Source: Phycisphaerae bacterium (GTDB lineage: Bacteria > Planctomycetota > Phycisphaerae > UBA1845). Taken from it: DNA of 64,000 nt. The notes beneath the pieces are model-generated. The model did not search any database. It saw nothing but the letters and a program-made list of their open reading frames with translations, and was not told the DNA's origin. A program made the translations under genes and the position numbers. Below, one piece after another: positions 8,196-18,104 of the stretch (the first letter of the stretch is position 1; each line of letters starts with the position of its first letter). The stretch spans positions 55,812 to 119,811 of the forward strand of contig JAJDDP010000045.1 of assembly GCA_029260235.1 (NCBI GenBank). Direction: 5' to 3'.

Positions 8196-9803
8196 CTACA
8201 TTCTGAAGACGCTCTGGGTTCTCTCGGGGAACGGGGCGTTGAGGGATGCTGCGATTCCTAGGCCTAGCACCATTCTGGTGTCGGCTGGGTCGATGATGCC
8301 GTCGTCCCACAATCGAGCGGTGCTGTAGTAGGCACTGCCTTCGCGCTCGTACTTTTCGAGGGTTGGTCGTTTGAGGTCGTCTTCTTGTTGTTTGGTCATT
8401 TCTTGGCCTTGGGTTGCTAACTGGTCCTTCTTGACGGTGGCTAGCACATTGGCTGCTTGCTCGCCGCCCATGACCGAGATTCGGGCATTGGGCCACATCC
8501 ATAGCTGTCTTGGACCGTAGGCCCGCCCACACATTCCGTAGTTGCCAGCGCCATAGGAGCCGCCGATGATCACCGTGAATTTTGGCACGGCTGCGTTGGA
8601 GACTGCCGCGACCATCTTCGCCCCATCCTTTGCGATACCGCCGGCCTCGAATTGTTTGCCCACCATAAATCCGGTGATGTTCTGTAGGAACACGAGAGGC
8701 ACGCCGCGCTGGCTGCACATTTCGACAAAATGGGCTGCCTTGAGCGCCGATTCAGAAAAGAGAGCCCCATTGTTGGCTAGGATGCCCACCGGATAGCCCC
8801 AGATATGTGCGAAACCAGTGACTAGCGTTGTGCCGTAGAGCGCCTTGAATTCGTGGAAGCGGCTGCCGTCCACCACCCGGGCAATTACTTCCCGCACATC
8901 GTAGGGTTTGCGGATATCTTTTTGGATGACGCCGTATACTTCGGCAGTGTCGTATAGAGGCTCTTCCGACGATAGTGTTGACAGCGATGTTTTGGGCTGC
9001 CCATTCAAATGCCCGACGATGTGCCGCGTGATAGCCAAGGCGTCTTCATCGTTGGCTGCATAGTGATCCGCCACGCCCGAAGTTCGACAGTGAACATCGG
9101 CCCCGCCTAGCTCCTCGGCGGTAACTTCCTCGCCGGTGGCTGCTTTGACCAGCGGCGGCCCGCCCAGAAAAATGGTCCCCTGCTTGCGGACGATCACAGT
9201 TTCGTCGCTCATGGCAGGCACATAAGCGCCACCGGCTGTGCATGATCCCATGACGACGGCAATTTGCGGAATGCCAAGGGCGGACATCTGGGCTTGGTTG
9301 AAGAATATCCGCCCAAAATGTTCTTTATCGGGAAACACCTCATCCTGCATCGGTAGGAAGGCCCCGCCTGAATCGACCAGGTAGATGCAAGGAAGATAAT
9401 TCTCTCGGGCGATCTCCTGGGCACGCAGGTGCTTCTTGACGGTCATCGGCAGATAAGAGCCACCCTTGACCGTCGCATCATTGGCAATAATCAAACACTC
9501 GCAGCCCTGGACACGCCCGATGCCCGCGACCACCCCAGCGGACGGGGCCGCGCCGTCGTACATTTCCCACGCCGCCAGCGGGCTGAACTCCATGAAGGGG
9601 CTGTCGGGATCAACCAACTGGTCGATCCGATCGCGCACGAACAACTTGCCTCGTTCGCGATGCCGGGCAACCCTTTTCTCGCCACCACCCCCTTTGATCA
9701 GTAGGTGGCGTTCGCGAAGAGTCGCCATCAGCGATTCCATGTGGGCGCAGTTGTCTTGGTAGGTTGAATCCGATGTGTCGATCGAGGACTGCAAGATATC
9801 CAT
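8196..9803 (-). CDS. mccB: Methylcrotonyl-CoA carboxylase, carboxyltransferase (beta) subunit
   Basis: Transfers CO2 from carboxybiotin to 3-methylcrotonyl-CoA. At 535 residues it is the family's usual length. It has two crotonase-like halves: [20 protein letters not shown] with [17 protein letters not shown] in the N half, and [20 protein letters not shown] with [16 protein letters not shown] in the C half, all characteristic of MCC beta rather than of acetyl- or propionyl-CoA carboxylase. The ATG at 9803 (MDILQSS) is preferred to a TTG two codons earlier. It is the first gene of the leucine block, 41 nt after prpC. Confidence 0.94.
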   Translation of the reverse strand: MDILQSSIDTSDSTYQDNCAHMESLMATLRERHLLIKGGGGEKRVARHRERGKLFVRDRIDQLVDPDSPFMEFSPLAAWEMYDGAAPSAGVVAGIGRVQGCECLIIANDATVKGGSYLPMTVKKHLRAQEIARENYLPCIYLVDSGGAFLPMQDEVFPDKEHFGRIFFNQAQMSALGIPQIAVVMGSCTAGGAYVPAMSDETVIVRKQGTIFLGGPPLVKAATGEEVTAEELGGADVHCRTSGVADHYAANDEDALAITRHIVGHLNGQPKTSLSTLSSEEPLYDTAEVYGVIQKDIRKPYDVREVIARVVDGSRFHEFKALYGTTLVTGFAHIWGYPVGILANNGALFSESALKAAHFVEMCSQRGVPLVFLQNITGFMVGKQFEAGGIAKDGAKMVAAVSNAAVPKFTVIIGGSYGAGNYGMCGRAYGPRQLWMWPNARISVMGGEQAANVLATVKKDQLATQGQEMTKQQEDDLKRPTLEKYEREGSAYYSTARLWDDGIIDPADTRMVLGLGIAASLNAPFPERTQSVFRM

Positions 9804-9844
9804 AAGCAAAGAACCGTCTTTACTTTGCTAAAGCCTAGCTGGGC

Positions 9845-10966
9845 CTATCGCTTGTCGATGGCGACCACCGGCCGCTTGTCAGGCCCCGAATACCGGCTCA
9901 ACGGCCTGTAGATACGGTTGTTCTCTGACTGCTCGATGAAGTGGGCACACCAGCCGGTGATCCGCGAACAAACGAACAACGGCGTGTACAGATCCAGCGG
10001 CAGATCCAGCAGGAAGTAGGTCAGCCCGCACGGGTAGTCTACGTTGGGGTAAATCGGCTTCGCCTTGGTGACCATGGGGTTCTTGATGGCGTCGTAGATG
10101 TCTACCCACTTGGTCTTGCCCTTCTCCTCAGCCAGCTTGCGCATCTCGTCTTCGAGGATCGATGCCCGGTGGTCACCGTTCTTATAGACACGGTGGCCAA
10201 AACCCATCACCTTTTGCTTGTTGGCCAACTGGTCATTGACCCAGGTGGATGCCTGGTCTGCATTCTCGAATTGACTCAGCATAGCCATGGCGGCTTCGTT
10301 GGCCCCGCCGTGCAGCGGGCCCTTTAGCGCACCTACGGCGCCAACACAGGATGACACCATGTCGGACATGGTGGAAGCGATGACCCGCGTGGTGAACGTG
10401 CTGGCGTTGAATTCATGCTCGGCATACAGGATCAGGGTCAAGTCGAGAAGTTTTTGGGCTTGGGCGGACGGTTCGACCCCTTGGGCTTGGTAGAGAATCT
10501 GCGCTGCGTGCGACAGCCCAACCTTGGGTTCGACAGGTTCGCCGCCCTCTAACATGCGATAGCGAGCCGACACAATGGCACCGGCCATGGCCATCAGCCA
10601 GACGGATCGCTTCCTCAAGTCGGATGCGTCATCGCCTTTGACTGGATCGAAGTGACCAGCCATGGAGAGCCCGGTCCTGAGCACGTCCATCATTGGCGCG
10701 TCTTTGGGAATCGAACGAATAGCTGCAACGAGTTCGCCGGATAGCGGCCTAAGATCAGCCAGCAACGCGTTGAATTCTTTGAGCTGCCCGGCGTCGGGCA
10801 ACTCGCCAAAAATCAACAGGTGGGCAACCTCTTCGAAGTGGCAGTTGTTGGCCAAGTCCTCGATGTTGTAACCCCGGTACGACAGGCCGGTCTGTTCAAC
10901 GGCGGCGATGGCAGTGTCGCTGGCAACAACGCCTTCTAGTCCTGGCTTCGCGGTGTAGTTCGACAT
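9845..10966 (-). CDS. prpC: 2-Methylcitrate synthase / citrate synthase
   Basis: Condenses propionyl-CoA (or acetyl-CoA) with oxaloacetate. It is a short type-I citrate synthase of 373 residues, with catalytic histidines in GPLHGGANEAA and MGFGHRVYKNGDHRA and the RPLSRYSGP C-terminus. Sequence alone does not separate citrate from methylcitrate synthase; the prpB and prpD genes just upstream favour 2-methylcitrate synthase. ATG at 10966, with AGGAG about 8 nt upstream. Confidence 0.9.
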   Translation of the reverse strand: MSNYTAKPGLEGVVASDTAIAAVEQTGLSYRGYNIEDLANNCHFEEVAHLLIFGELPDAGQLKEFNALLADLRPLSGELVAAIRSIPKDAPMMDVLRTGLSMAGHFDPVKGDDASDLRKRSVWLMAMAGAIVSARYRMLEGGEPVEPKVGLSHAAQILYQAQGVEPSAQAQKLLDLTLILYAEHEFNASTFTTRVIASTMSDMVSSCVGAVGALKGPLHGGANEAAMAMLSQFENADQASTWVNDQLANKQKVMGFGHRVYKNGDHRASILEDEMRKLAEEKGKTKWVDIYDAIKNPMVTKAKPIYPNVDYPCGLTYFLLDLPLDLYTPLFVCSRITGWCAHFIEQSENNRIYRPLSRYSGPDKRPVVAIDKR

Positions 10967-11045
10967 GGTGGCGATACTCCTTTAGTGCGAATTCCGCTCC
11001 CTGACGGTCGCGGCTTGAGATTCGGCGACCGACCAGCCTGAAATG

Positions 11046-11915
11046 TTATTGACCCGGCTGGGTCGGCGGTGGAACTGCGTCGTATCCCAGCAGGTCATAT
11101 AGTTCCTGCCGGGTTTGCATCCGGTCGAGGAAATCCTTCTGCGATCCGTCGCGTTTGAGGATTTGCAAAACGTCTTCGACAGCCTTGGCGACCACCCGCT
11201 GTAGAGTGACCGGGAAGATGACGATGTTGTAGCCCATCTGCTCGAACTCGTCCACGCTTAGGTAGGGCGTCTTACCGAATTCGGTCATGTTGGCTAATAG
11301 AACGGTATCTACGTCCTTGGCGAAGCGCTCAAACTCTTCCTTGCCCTGCAGCGCTTCAGGGAAAATACCATCGGCCCCTGCAGCCAAGTAACTGTGGGCG
11401 CGTTGGACCGCCTCGTCGTAGCCGATCACACTGCGAGCGTCGGTGCGAGCGAGTACTACAAAATCGGGACTTGCCTTCGCCTCGACCGCCGCTGCGATTT
11501 TCAAGCAGAACTCATCGACCGGCACCAGCTTTTTTCCGTCCAGGTGGCCACACTTCTTGGGAAACTCTTGGTCTTCGAGATGAATGGCGCTGACGCCTGC
11601 CTGTTCCAAAACGCGCACCGTGCGGGCAGCATTTTCAGGCCCGCCGTATCCGGTGTCGGCATCAGCCAAGATCGGAATCGAAGTTACACCTGCGATGTGG
11701 GCAGAATGATCACGAGATTCGCCGAGTGTCATCAGTCCAATATCCGGCGCGCCACCCACGCTGTTCGAGAGCACTGCCCCAGAAAGGTACATAGCCCCAA
11801 ACCCAGCCCGTTCTATCTGACGGGCAGACAACGCATTGATCGCGCCGGGCATAACCACCGTGCCCTTTTTGAGCAACGAGCGGAGTTGGGCGGATCGCTG
11901 TGAAGATTCAACCAT
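11046..11915 (-). CDS. prpB: 2-Methylisocitrate lyase
   Basis: Splits 2-methylisocitrate into pyruvate and succinate. It belongs to the PEP mutase / isocitrate lyase superfamily, 289 residues. It shows DADTGYGGPEN (magnesium-binding Asp pair), the catalytic KKCGHLDGK loop with the active-site Cys, and LARTDARSV. The length and the KKCGH loop fit PrpB rather than the longer isocitrate lyase. It lies between prpD and prpC. Confidence 0.95.
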   Translation of the reverse strand: MVESSQRSAQLRSLLKKGTVVMPGAINALSARQIERAGFGAMYLSGAVLSNSVGGAPDIGLMTLGESRDHSAHIAGVTSIPILADADTGYGGPENAARTVRVLEQAGVSAIHLEDQEFPKKCGHLDGKKLVPVDEFCLKIAAAVEAKASPDFVVLARTDARSVIGYDEAVQRAHSYLAAGADGIFPEALQGKEEFERFAKDVDTVLLANMTEFGKTPYLSVDEFEQMGYNIVIFPVTLQRVVAKAVEDVLQILKRDGSQKDFLDRMQTRQELYDLLGYDAVPPPTQPGQ

Positions 11916-11946
11916 TGATGATTCCGATACGCGAGTTCGTTAGCAG

Positions 11947-13302
11947 CTACATTACCTTGAACTGAAACAGTTCATCCAGATCGGACAGCTCATCCAAGTG
12001 CCATGCCTTGTCCAAAATCGTCGCGATTGTGCCGTCGGAGATGACACCCTGGGCTAGCCTCTTGAATTTAGAAACCACCTCATCATCGGTCATCGGATTC
12101 TCGGCATGACCTCTTGGGAAATCGACCCGCTTGTCCACTTTCTTCCCACCGCCCATGGTGACGGTGATGTGGTTGGGGATGCCCTTGGGGTAGCCGGGGT
12201 TCAGTTCAGGCTCTTCGGTGATCTTGGTCTTATCCAACAACTCCAGTATTTTAGGATCGCTGAGTCGCTCTTCTTTGAATGAATCGCGGGTTACGTCTCC
12301 ATCGATTAGGGCGACCGCGGTGCAGTATCCCATGGAGTGGTCGGCTGTCTCGCGCGAGGTAGGTCGCCATTTTTCGGGTTCGGAACCGATGATGCTAACT
12401 GCCGCTTCGACGCTGCCGATGTGAATCTCCTCGACCTTGTCCAGATCGATTTCGGACCGCAGTTGCAGCATGGCATCGATGGCTGACTGCGAGTGATACT
12501 CAGCCGGCCAAAACTTGATGTAGGTCTTGTTGATCATGTAATCGCCTCCGTCGGCCAAGACAACGTCCGCGGCTTTGGGGATGCTCAGTTGATTCATCAA
12601 GCCCTTAGGGCCTTCAAAAATCTCGAACGGCCCGGTCATGCCACGCCGGGCAAGGTCGGCTGCAAAAACACCGTTGCGGGCGGCGTTGGAAAAGGCGCAA
12701 GCCTTCCACATCGAAATCTGCCCGGTGCGCGTTTGCCGGGTGGCGATGTTGCACACGCCGGCCAAACCAAGGGCATGCTCTAACTGGTCTGCATCCAAAT
12801 CCCACAACTTACCGGCGCCCAAAGCGCTGCTGAGCGCGCCATAGACGACGTGGTCCCAACCGCTCCTTCGCAGGCTGTCGGCGTCACAGAGACGGCATTG
12901 AATCTCATAGGCCAATACGATCGCAGCGATCAAGTCCTTGCCGCCCTTACCTGCCGCCTGGGCGACAGCTACGCACGGAGCAATGTTGTCGGAAGGGTGA
13001 GCAGGCTCGGCGCTGAGGTAGGTGTCGTTGAAATCGAGGTAGCGCACCATAGCTCCGTTGGCAAACGCTGCCAGCTCCGGGCAGGTGCTGTGCGTGGTTC
13101 CCCAGACGATCCCCGCTCGCGTATCGTGCAGCGACTCTGCCACGGCCCGGGCGATCTTGCTCGGGGCAGCGTTGTAGGCGCCAAGGGCAGTGCCGATTGA
13201 GTCGATCACCCTCCGCTTGACCTCGTGCACAGCCTCGGCGGGCAGCTTGTCGTAACTCTGATCGCAGACCCAATTCGCCATTCTTCTTCCAACTGTAGGC
13301 AT
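11947..13302 (-). CDS. prpD: 2-Methylcitrate dehydratase (MmgE/PrpD family), copy 1
   Basis: Dehydrates 2-methylcitrate to 2-methylaconitate in the methylcitrate cycle. The MmgE/PrpD fold is shown by RVIDSIGTALGAYNA at the N-terminus, YLDFNDTYLSAEPAHPSDNI (the conserved active-site region) and ETADHSMGYCTAVALIDG. The ATG at 13302 is chosen because AGGGA lies about 6 nt upstream and because the family starts near there; an upstream frame would add 20 residues. It is clearly different in sequence from the second family member at 29425-30801. Confidence 0.9.
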   Translation of the reverse strand: MPTVGRRMANWVCDQSYDKLPAEAVHEVKRRVIDSIGTALGAYNAAPSKIARAVAESLHDTRAGIVWGTTHSTCPELAAFANGAMVRYLDFNDTYLSAEPAHPSDNIAPCVAVAQAAGKGGKDLIAAIVLAYEIQCRLCDADSLRRSGWDHVVYGALSSALGAGKLWDLDADQLEHALGLAGVCNIATRQTRTGQISMWKACAFSNAARNGVFAADLARRGMTGPFEIFEGPKGLMNQLSIPKAADVVLADGGDYMINKTYIKFWPAEYHSQSAIDAMLQLRSEIDLDKVEEIHIGSVEAAVSIIGSEPEKWRPTSRETADHSMGYCTAVALIDGDVTRDSFKEERLSDPKILELLDKTKITEEPELNPGYPKGIPNHITVTMGGGKKVDKRVDFPRGHAENPMTDDEVVSKFKRLAQGVISDGTIATILDKAWHLDELSDLDELFQFKVM

Positions 13303-13379
13303 GTTTTTCCCTGTTGTTTGAGGCCCTGATTCAATCCAAGAGCACCGATGGCCCTTGATCACTGCCGCCCTCAGGCGGA

Positions 13380-15410
13380 CTATGTCAATCTAGCGTACTT
13401 CACCCCAGCGTCATCGATGATCGATTCGGACAGCAACTCGGCGATGTCCTTCTGCTCGATGCCCTCGTGCTCTTGAAGGTTGATGCCGTCTGAAAGCATA
13501 CGCATACAAAACGGACAGGCGGTGGCGATGACCTTTGCCCCGGTTTCGACCAACTGGTTGGTACGCTCAAAATTTACCTTGATGTCACCGGGCTCTTCTT
13601 CTTTCCACATCTGGGCGCCACCCGCACCGCAGCACATCCCTCTATCCTTCGTCTCAGCCGGTTCAAGAATTTTTAGGCCCGGAATACTGGTCAAGGTATC
13701 CCGCGGGCTGTCGTAGATGTCGTTGTAGCGACCCAGGTAGCAGGAATCGTGGTAAGTCACCGTCTGATCGAGTTGCTGCGTGGGCTTCAACTTGCCGGCG
13801 CGAACCAGGCCATCCAGGAACTCGGCGTGATGGATTACTTTGTAGTGCCCACCGAAGTCACCGTACTCGTTCCCGAGCGTGTTGAAGCAATGCGGGCAGA
13901 TGGCCACGATGGTCTTCTTGGCGACTTCGTAACCGTCGAGCATTTCGATATTGGCCTCGGCCATCATCTGGAACAGAAACTCGTTACCCGCCCGCCGGGC
14001 TGCGTCGCCGGTGCATTGCTCTTCAGGGCCTAGACAGGCGAAATCGACGCCGGCGATTTTCATTAATCTGGCAGTTGCCCGGGCGACCTTCTTCGCCCGG
14101 TCGTCAAAGGCGGGACCACAACCCACCCAGAAGAGAACGTCGGCATCGGGCTTTTCGCTCAAGAGGGGGATCTCCAACCCCTCTGCCCAGTTCATGCGAT
14201 CATCGGCGGCGATGTTGTACGGCGACCCCGTCGTCTCCATACCTCGGAACGCATTTTGAAGCTGCTCGGGGAACTCACCGCTTTCCTGGGCCAAGTAGCG
14301 GCGCATGTCCACGATCTTGTCCACATAGGAGATGAACACCGGGCATTCCTCTTCGCAGGCCCTACAGGTGGTGCAGGCCCAGAGAACTTCTGGCTTGATG
14401 ACGTCGGGTACCAGGTCCATCCCTTCGCCCGGAGAGTCACCGCCATTCTTGGTCAGCTCGTTCTCATTGTTGTACAAGAAGTCGCGCAGATCGAGGGTGA
14501 GCTGTTTCGGCGATAGCAATTTTCCAGTCCGGTTGGCCGGGCAAAAGTCGGTGCATCGACCGCACTCGGTGCAGGTGTAGAAATCGAGGATCGCCTTTTG
14601 GCCGAACTGGGTAATCCCCTTGATGCCCAGCGTTTCTTCGCGCTCGACCATCCCTTCGAGGTCTTCCATCTTAGGCAGGCAGCCTCGAGGTCCAAGCGGC
14701 TGGAAGAAGACGTTGGGGATCGCGGTGATAATGTGAAAGTGTTTGCTATAGGGCAGAATGTTCAAGAAAATGAGCACCAGCCCGGCGTGGGTCCAGAATC
14801 CCAGGTGCTGGATGATGGTGATGAAATCGGGTGATGCAACCCGCATCGGGATCGCCAGCAGCGAACCCAACGGCTCCCAACCGCCGCCTGGCTCATCATG
14901 CAGGGCTAGGCATGCTCCATCGTAGATCGAGTCGGCAATCATCATGGTCATGATGATCCCCAGGATGATGATGCCCTCGACCCCCTTAGCCATCCGCTTG
15001 GGGCGAACAACGATCCGGAAATAGAAGAAGACCAGCGTGCCCAAGATGACCAGCACAATGAAAATATCTTTGGTCAGGTTGTAAACATTGCCCAGCGGCG
15101 TCCCGGTGTCGAAAAGCCAATAGCCAAAGCCGGGATTCGACGTGTAGCCCCGCGCAAAGAGAATGAGCGAACGGAGCAGTAAGACCAGAAAGCCCGAGAA
15201 GATGAGCATGTGCCCAAAGCCGGCCCCCCGGTAGCGGGGCATTCTAGCCTGACCAAATGCAAACCGCAGGGTGAGTCGCAGCCGCTCAATTGGGCGGTCG
15301 AATTGAAAATCTGCAACGCCGATGCGCATCAATCGCCATCGTCGATTTGCAGAATAGGCAAATGCGCCCAGCGTCACCGCCAACAACAGCGTCATGAACG
15401 TCGGACTCAT
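13380..15410 (-). CDS. Membrane Fe-S oxidoreductase, probable ETF:(mena)quinone oxidoreductase
   Basis: A 676-residue fusion. The N-terminal ~240 residues form a NarI-like membrane domain with several helices. A ferredoxin-type domain follows with two [4Fe-4S] motifs, CTECGRCTDFCP and CTTCRACEEECPVF. Two CCG domains of the heterodisulfide reductase type come last (CPHCFNTL; GMCCGAGGAQMW and ACPFCMRML). Proteins of this layout encoded next to etfAB take electrons from reduced ETF to menaquinone (the EMO type described in Geobacter). It lies 54 nt after etfA. The role is inferred from architecture and neighbours. Confidence 0.85.
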   Translation of the reverse strand: MSPTFMTLLLAVTLGAFAYSANRRWRLMRIGVADFQFDRPIERLRLTLRFAFGQARMPRYRGAGFGHMLIFSGFLVLLLRSLILFARGYTSNPGFGYWLFDTGTPLGNVYNLTKDIFIVLVILGTLVFFYFRIVVRPKRMAKGVEGIIILGIIMTMMIADSIYDGACLALHDEPGGGWEPLGSLLAIPMRVASPDFITIIQHLGFWTHAGLVLIFLNILPYSKHFHIITAIPNVFFQPLGPRGCLPKMEDLEGMVEREETLGIKGITQFGQKAILDFYTCTECGRCTDFCPANRTGKLLSPKQLTLDLRDFLYNNENELTKNGGDSPGEGMDLVPDVIKPEVLWACTTCRACEEECPVFISYVDKIVDMRRYLAQESGEFPEQLQNAFRGMETTGSPYNIAADDRMNWAEGLEIPLLSEKPDADVLFWVGCGPAFDDRAKKVARATARLMKIAGVDFACLGPEEQCTGDAARRAGNEFLFQMMAEANIEMLDGYEVAKKTIVAICPHCFNTLGNEYGDFGGHYKVIHHAEFLDGLVRAGKLKPTQQLDQTVTYHDSCYLGRYNDIYDSPRDTLTSIPGLKILEPAETKDRGMCCGAGGAQMWKEEEPGDIKVNFERTNQLVETGAKVIATACPFCMRMLSDGINLQEHEGIEQKDIAELLSESIIDDAGVKYARLT

Positions 15411-15464
15411 CTAACAGCGCTCCATTCTTACGGTGGACGCAACAACCTCCCCGCGTCGATCCAA

Positions 15465-16451
15465 TCAGCCATTGAGTTGCTGAATCTCTTGGGTCAGAAG
15501 GGGAACCAGTTTGAACAGATCCATAACGCAACCGTAGGTTGCCACGGCAAAGATGGGCGCCTCTTTCTTGGTGTTGATGGCTACGATCACCTTGCTGCCA
15601 CGCATCCCCGCCAAGTGCTGAATCGCCCCATCGATGCCACAGGCTATGTATAGCCGCGGAGTGACCACCTTGCCCGTCAAACCCACCTGCCGAGAATGCG
15701 GTTGGTAGCCCGCATCACAGGCGGCCCGCGAAGCCCCGGCTGCTCCGTCCAAGGACTCTGCCAACTCGTAGATGATCTTGAACCCGTCTTCGCTCTTGAG
15801 AGCCCGACCGCCAGAGACCACCACGTCAGCTTCGGTGACATCTCTTACGCCGCCACCAGCACGAACGATCTCAGTGGTCTTGATTCGGGCATCGCCGTCG
15901 GTCAAGGCTACGGCGACGTCCTGCGTATCGGCTGATGCGCCGTTGTCGGGCTCGCCGGCTGTGTAGGCGTTCTGTCGAATCGACAGAATGTTCCTGCCCT
16001 CAAGAGAGAGGTCAAAGCTGCCGACGGCTTTCCCGCAATAGAGCGGCGTCGTGACGCGCAATGACTGCCCGTCCAAGGTCAATTCGGTGCAGTCTGTTGC
16101 CAGAGCTGACTTGGATCTAATCGCCACTCTCGGAGCAATGTCTCGCCCCAGGAAGGAGGTCACCATCAGTACCAACTTGGGGTCGGCTACCTCGATGCAG
16201 GCACAGAGTGCCCGCGTGTAGTTCAAGGCCGAGAATTTCTCGAACGCAGCGTCGTCAACCACGAAGACCTTCGACGCGCCGTGCTGACCAGCTGCAGCAG
16301 CCACCTCACCCACGCCACTACCGATGACACAAGCGGTCACCTTTCCGCTGAGCGCAGAAGCCAGTTCTTTGGCGGCTGTGAATACTTGCAGCGAACCGGG
16401 GTGAACTTTCCCCTGATGTTGTTCCACAAAAACAAGAACGTCGTTGCCCAT
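15465..16451 (-). CDS. etfA: Electron transfer flavoprotein alpha subunit
   Basis: Carries the FAD that takes electrons from acyl-CoA dehydrogenases. The C-terminal FAD domain is clear: GLTGKVVTPRLYIACGIDGA, QHLAGMRGSKVIVAINTKK, then APIFAVATYGCVMDLFKLVP. At 328 residues it has the normal length. It begins 3 nt after the etfB stop. The downstream membrane Fe-S protein is its likely redox partner. Confidence 0.95.
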   Translation of the reverse strand: MGNDVLVFVEQHQGKVHPGSLQVFTAAKELASALSGKVTACVIGSGVGEVAAAAGQHGASKVFVVDDAAFEKFSALNYTRALCACIEVADPKLVLMVTSFLGRDIAPRVAIRSKSALATDCTELTLDGQSLRVTTPLYCGKAVGSFDLSLEGRNILSIRQNAYTAGEPDNGASADTQDVAVALTDGDARIKTTEIVRAGGGVRDVTEADVVVSGGRALKSEDGFKIIYELAESLDGAAGASRAACDAGYQPHSRQVGLTGKVVTPRLYIACGIDGAIQHLAGMRGSKVIVAINTKKEAPIFAVATYGCVMDLFKLVPLLTQEIQQLNG

Positions 16452-16454
16452 CGC

Positions 16455-17246
16455 TTATATCACCTTTGCTTCTTCACGCAGCAGTTTAGCTAGTTCCTTG
16501 GCCATCTCTTCGGGCTCGCCCTCGATGAACTTACACGCCGCTCTTGGCGGTAGGGGACTCACAGCCACAAACGAAAACCCCGGCGTACCGGTTGACACGT
16601 CTCCAAGATCCGCAACCGACAGGGTGGTCACAGGTTTCTTCTTTGCTTTCATCAGGTTGGGAAGCGACGGGTATCTCGGCTCAGCCAAGCCCTTCTCACA
16701 GGTGAGCAGTACGGGTAGGGTGCCCTCGACCACCTCTTCAGCGCCCTCGACACGCCGATTGGCTTTGAAGGTCTTGCCGTCCTCTGAAATTTCGAGGGCA
16801 ACAACCGCACCGACATGAGGCCAATCCAACAGCTCCGCCAAGGCAGGGCCTGCCTCTCCCGAATCGTTGTCGATGGCCTGCTTGCCGATGAGGATCAGGT
16901 CGAACGGAGATTCCTCCTTACCTACCGCCGCAGCCGCGACAGAAGCCCAGCCCAACTCGTCTCGGGGGGTGATGGCTTCGTCGCTGACATGGACACCGCG
17001 GTCAGCTCCCATCGCCAAAGCTGATCGCAGGCTCTCTGCCGCCTTTGCATCCCCAACAGCCAGGGCCACGATTTCCTCGACGTCACCCCGTCCTTCCTTC
17101 AACCGAATGGCTTGTTCAACGCCAAACTCGTCGAAGGGATTCAGTACCATCTTCAGGCCTGCCCGATCGATATCCGCGCCGCCGGCAGTCACCTTGATGG
17201 CTGCGTTGGAATCGGGCACCTGTTTTGTCACCGCTAGAATTCGCAC
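16455..17246 (-). CDS. etfB: Electron transfer flavoprotein beta subunit
   Basis: Partner of EtfA, holding AMP and shaping the dehydrogenase contact. MRILAVTKQVPDSNAAIKV opens the protein; LKMVLNPFDEFGVEQAIRLK and DLILIGKQAIDNDSGEAGPA are standard for the family, and 263 residues is typical. It starts with GTG at 17246. It appears to be the first gene of the catabolic run that extends to birA or beyond. Confidence 0.95.
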   Translation of the reverse strand: MRILAVTKQVPDSNAAIKVTAGGADIDRAGLKMVLNPFDEFGVEQAIRLKEGRGDVEEIVALAVGDAKAAESLRSALAMGADRGVHVSDEAITPRDELGWASVAAAAVGKEESPFDLILIGKQAIDNDSGEAGPALAELLDWPHVGAVVALEISEDGKTFKANRRVEGAEEVVEGTLPVLLTCEKGLAEPRYPSLPNLMKAKKKPVTTLSVADLGDVSTGTPGFSFVAVSPLPPRAACKFIEGEPEEMAKELAKLLREEAKVI

Positions 17247-17307
17247 TGCTGATCACTCCACTTCGCTATTGATGGCAGACCACGGTTGGCTGACTTTAGG
17301 GAGAGGA

Positions 17308-17337
17308 ATCATAGCGGATTTGGGGCTATTTGGGCAG
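17308..17337 (-). promoter_or_regulatory. Possible sigma-70-type promoter for etfB operon
   Basis: On the minus strand a good -10 hexamer, TATGAT (17308-17313), follows a poor -35, CTGCCC (17332-17337), at 18 nt spacing, about 60 nt before the etfB start. It is offered because this is the only gap upstream of the long operon. Confidence 0.3.
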
Positions 17338-17426
17338 GGGGCATAGCCCGATGATTCTGACTGGCCCGGCACCGCTCTGTCGCGGCCACTTTTTGTCCCG
17401 GGCGGATGCTGAATTCCAGGCGGGCA

Positions 17427-17699
17427 TCAATAAACGATCCGGAAATCCTCAATAGCCTCACAGGGCGGTACTTCTTCGGACTGGCAATCCTGGATGTTTC
17501 GATCCATCACCTGGGAAAGGGCCAACAGGAACCTGTCTACCTCTTGGGCATTGCCTTGGGCGACTAACTTCACTCGGCCATCCGATAGGTTCTGCACTGT
17601 CCCGGTGATCTCGAAGCCGCGGGCTAGCTTTTCGGTGGAGAATCTAAATCCCACGCCCTGAACCCGACCCGAATAGCAGACAATACGACGGACATCCAT
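17427..17699 (-). CDS. acyP: Acylphosphatase
   Basis: Hydrolyses acyl phosphates. It is 90 residues long, the family's size. The phosphate-binding loop GRVQGVGFRF has the conserved Arg, and VQNLSDGRVKL has the catalytic Asn. ATG at 17699 (MDVRRIVCYSG) is preferred over a GTG four codons upstream. It is the last gene of a small minus-strand group after the STAS gene, with no obvious functional tie to it. Confidence 0.92.
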   Translation of the reverse strand: MDVRRIVCYSGRVQGVGFRFSTEKLARGFEITGTVQNLSDGRVKLVAQGNAQEVDRFLLALSQVMDRNIQDCQSEEVPPCEAIEDFRIVY

Positions 17700-17728
17700 G
17701 TTGCAGCCCACACGAGGTCAGGTTTCCG

Positions 17729-18076
17729 CTAGCTGGTCAGGGCCTCTTCGACGGAGTCATAAACCTCCAACAGGGTGCCCAGCTTGGTGACCTCCAGCAA
17801 TTCGACTATTTGAGGCAGCGGTTGCACCAACCGGAACTGTCCCTGCTTCTTGCTCATGCGCAAGTAGCTGGCCACGATAGCGCCCAAGCCCATGGAGCAG
17901 ATGAATTCCAGCTCACCCAAGTCGATCACCAACCGTCCATGCCCACCCGCTGCGCTAAGAAGCTGCTCGCTGAGCATGTCACAGGCCTCCATGCTGGCCG
18001 AGCCGATCAGCCGGCAAACGACAGCGTCACCCTTGGATTCAACCTTGATCTCGAATGGGGCTTGTCCAACTGGCAT
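17729..18076 (-). CDS. STAS-domain anti-sigma factor antagonist
   Basis: A single STAS domain of 115 residues. LEFICSMGLGAIV holds the Ser at the position phosphorylated in SpoIIAA/RsbV proteins. It lies 28 nt after the HATPase gene on the same strand, so the two probably form a kinase/antagonist pair that releases or traps a sigma factor or other effector. The ATG at 18076 avoids the overlap that a longer frame would cause. No target sigma factor or PP2C phosphatase is in the immediate vicinity. Confidence 0.85.
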   Translation of the reverse strand: MPVGQAPFEIKVESKGDAVVCRLIGSASMEACDMLSEQLLSAAGGHGRLVIDLGELEFICSMGLGAIVASYLRMSKKQGQFRLVQPLPQIVELLEVTKLGTLLEVYDSVEEALTS

Positions 18077-18104
18077 TTGGGGCCTTTCGGTAAGAGGACA
18101 GCGG

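Noticed and set aside
8128..8718. Long N-terminal extension of the hydratase frame
   Set aside because: It only mirrors the carboxyltransferase gene in another frame, is Arg-rich, and lacks family similarity. The crotonase domain begins at 8127.
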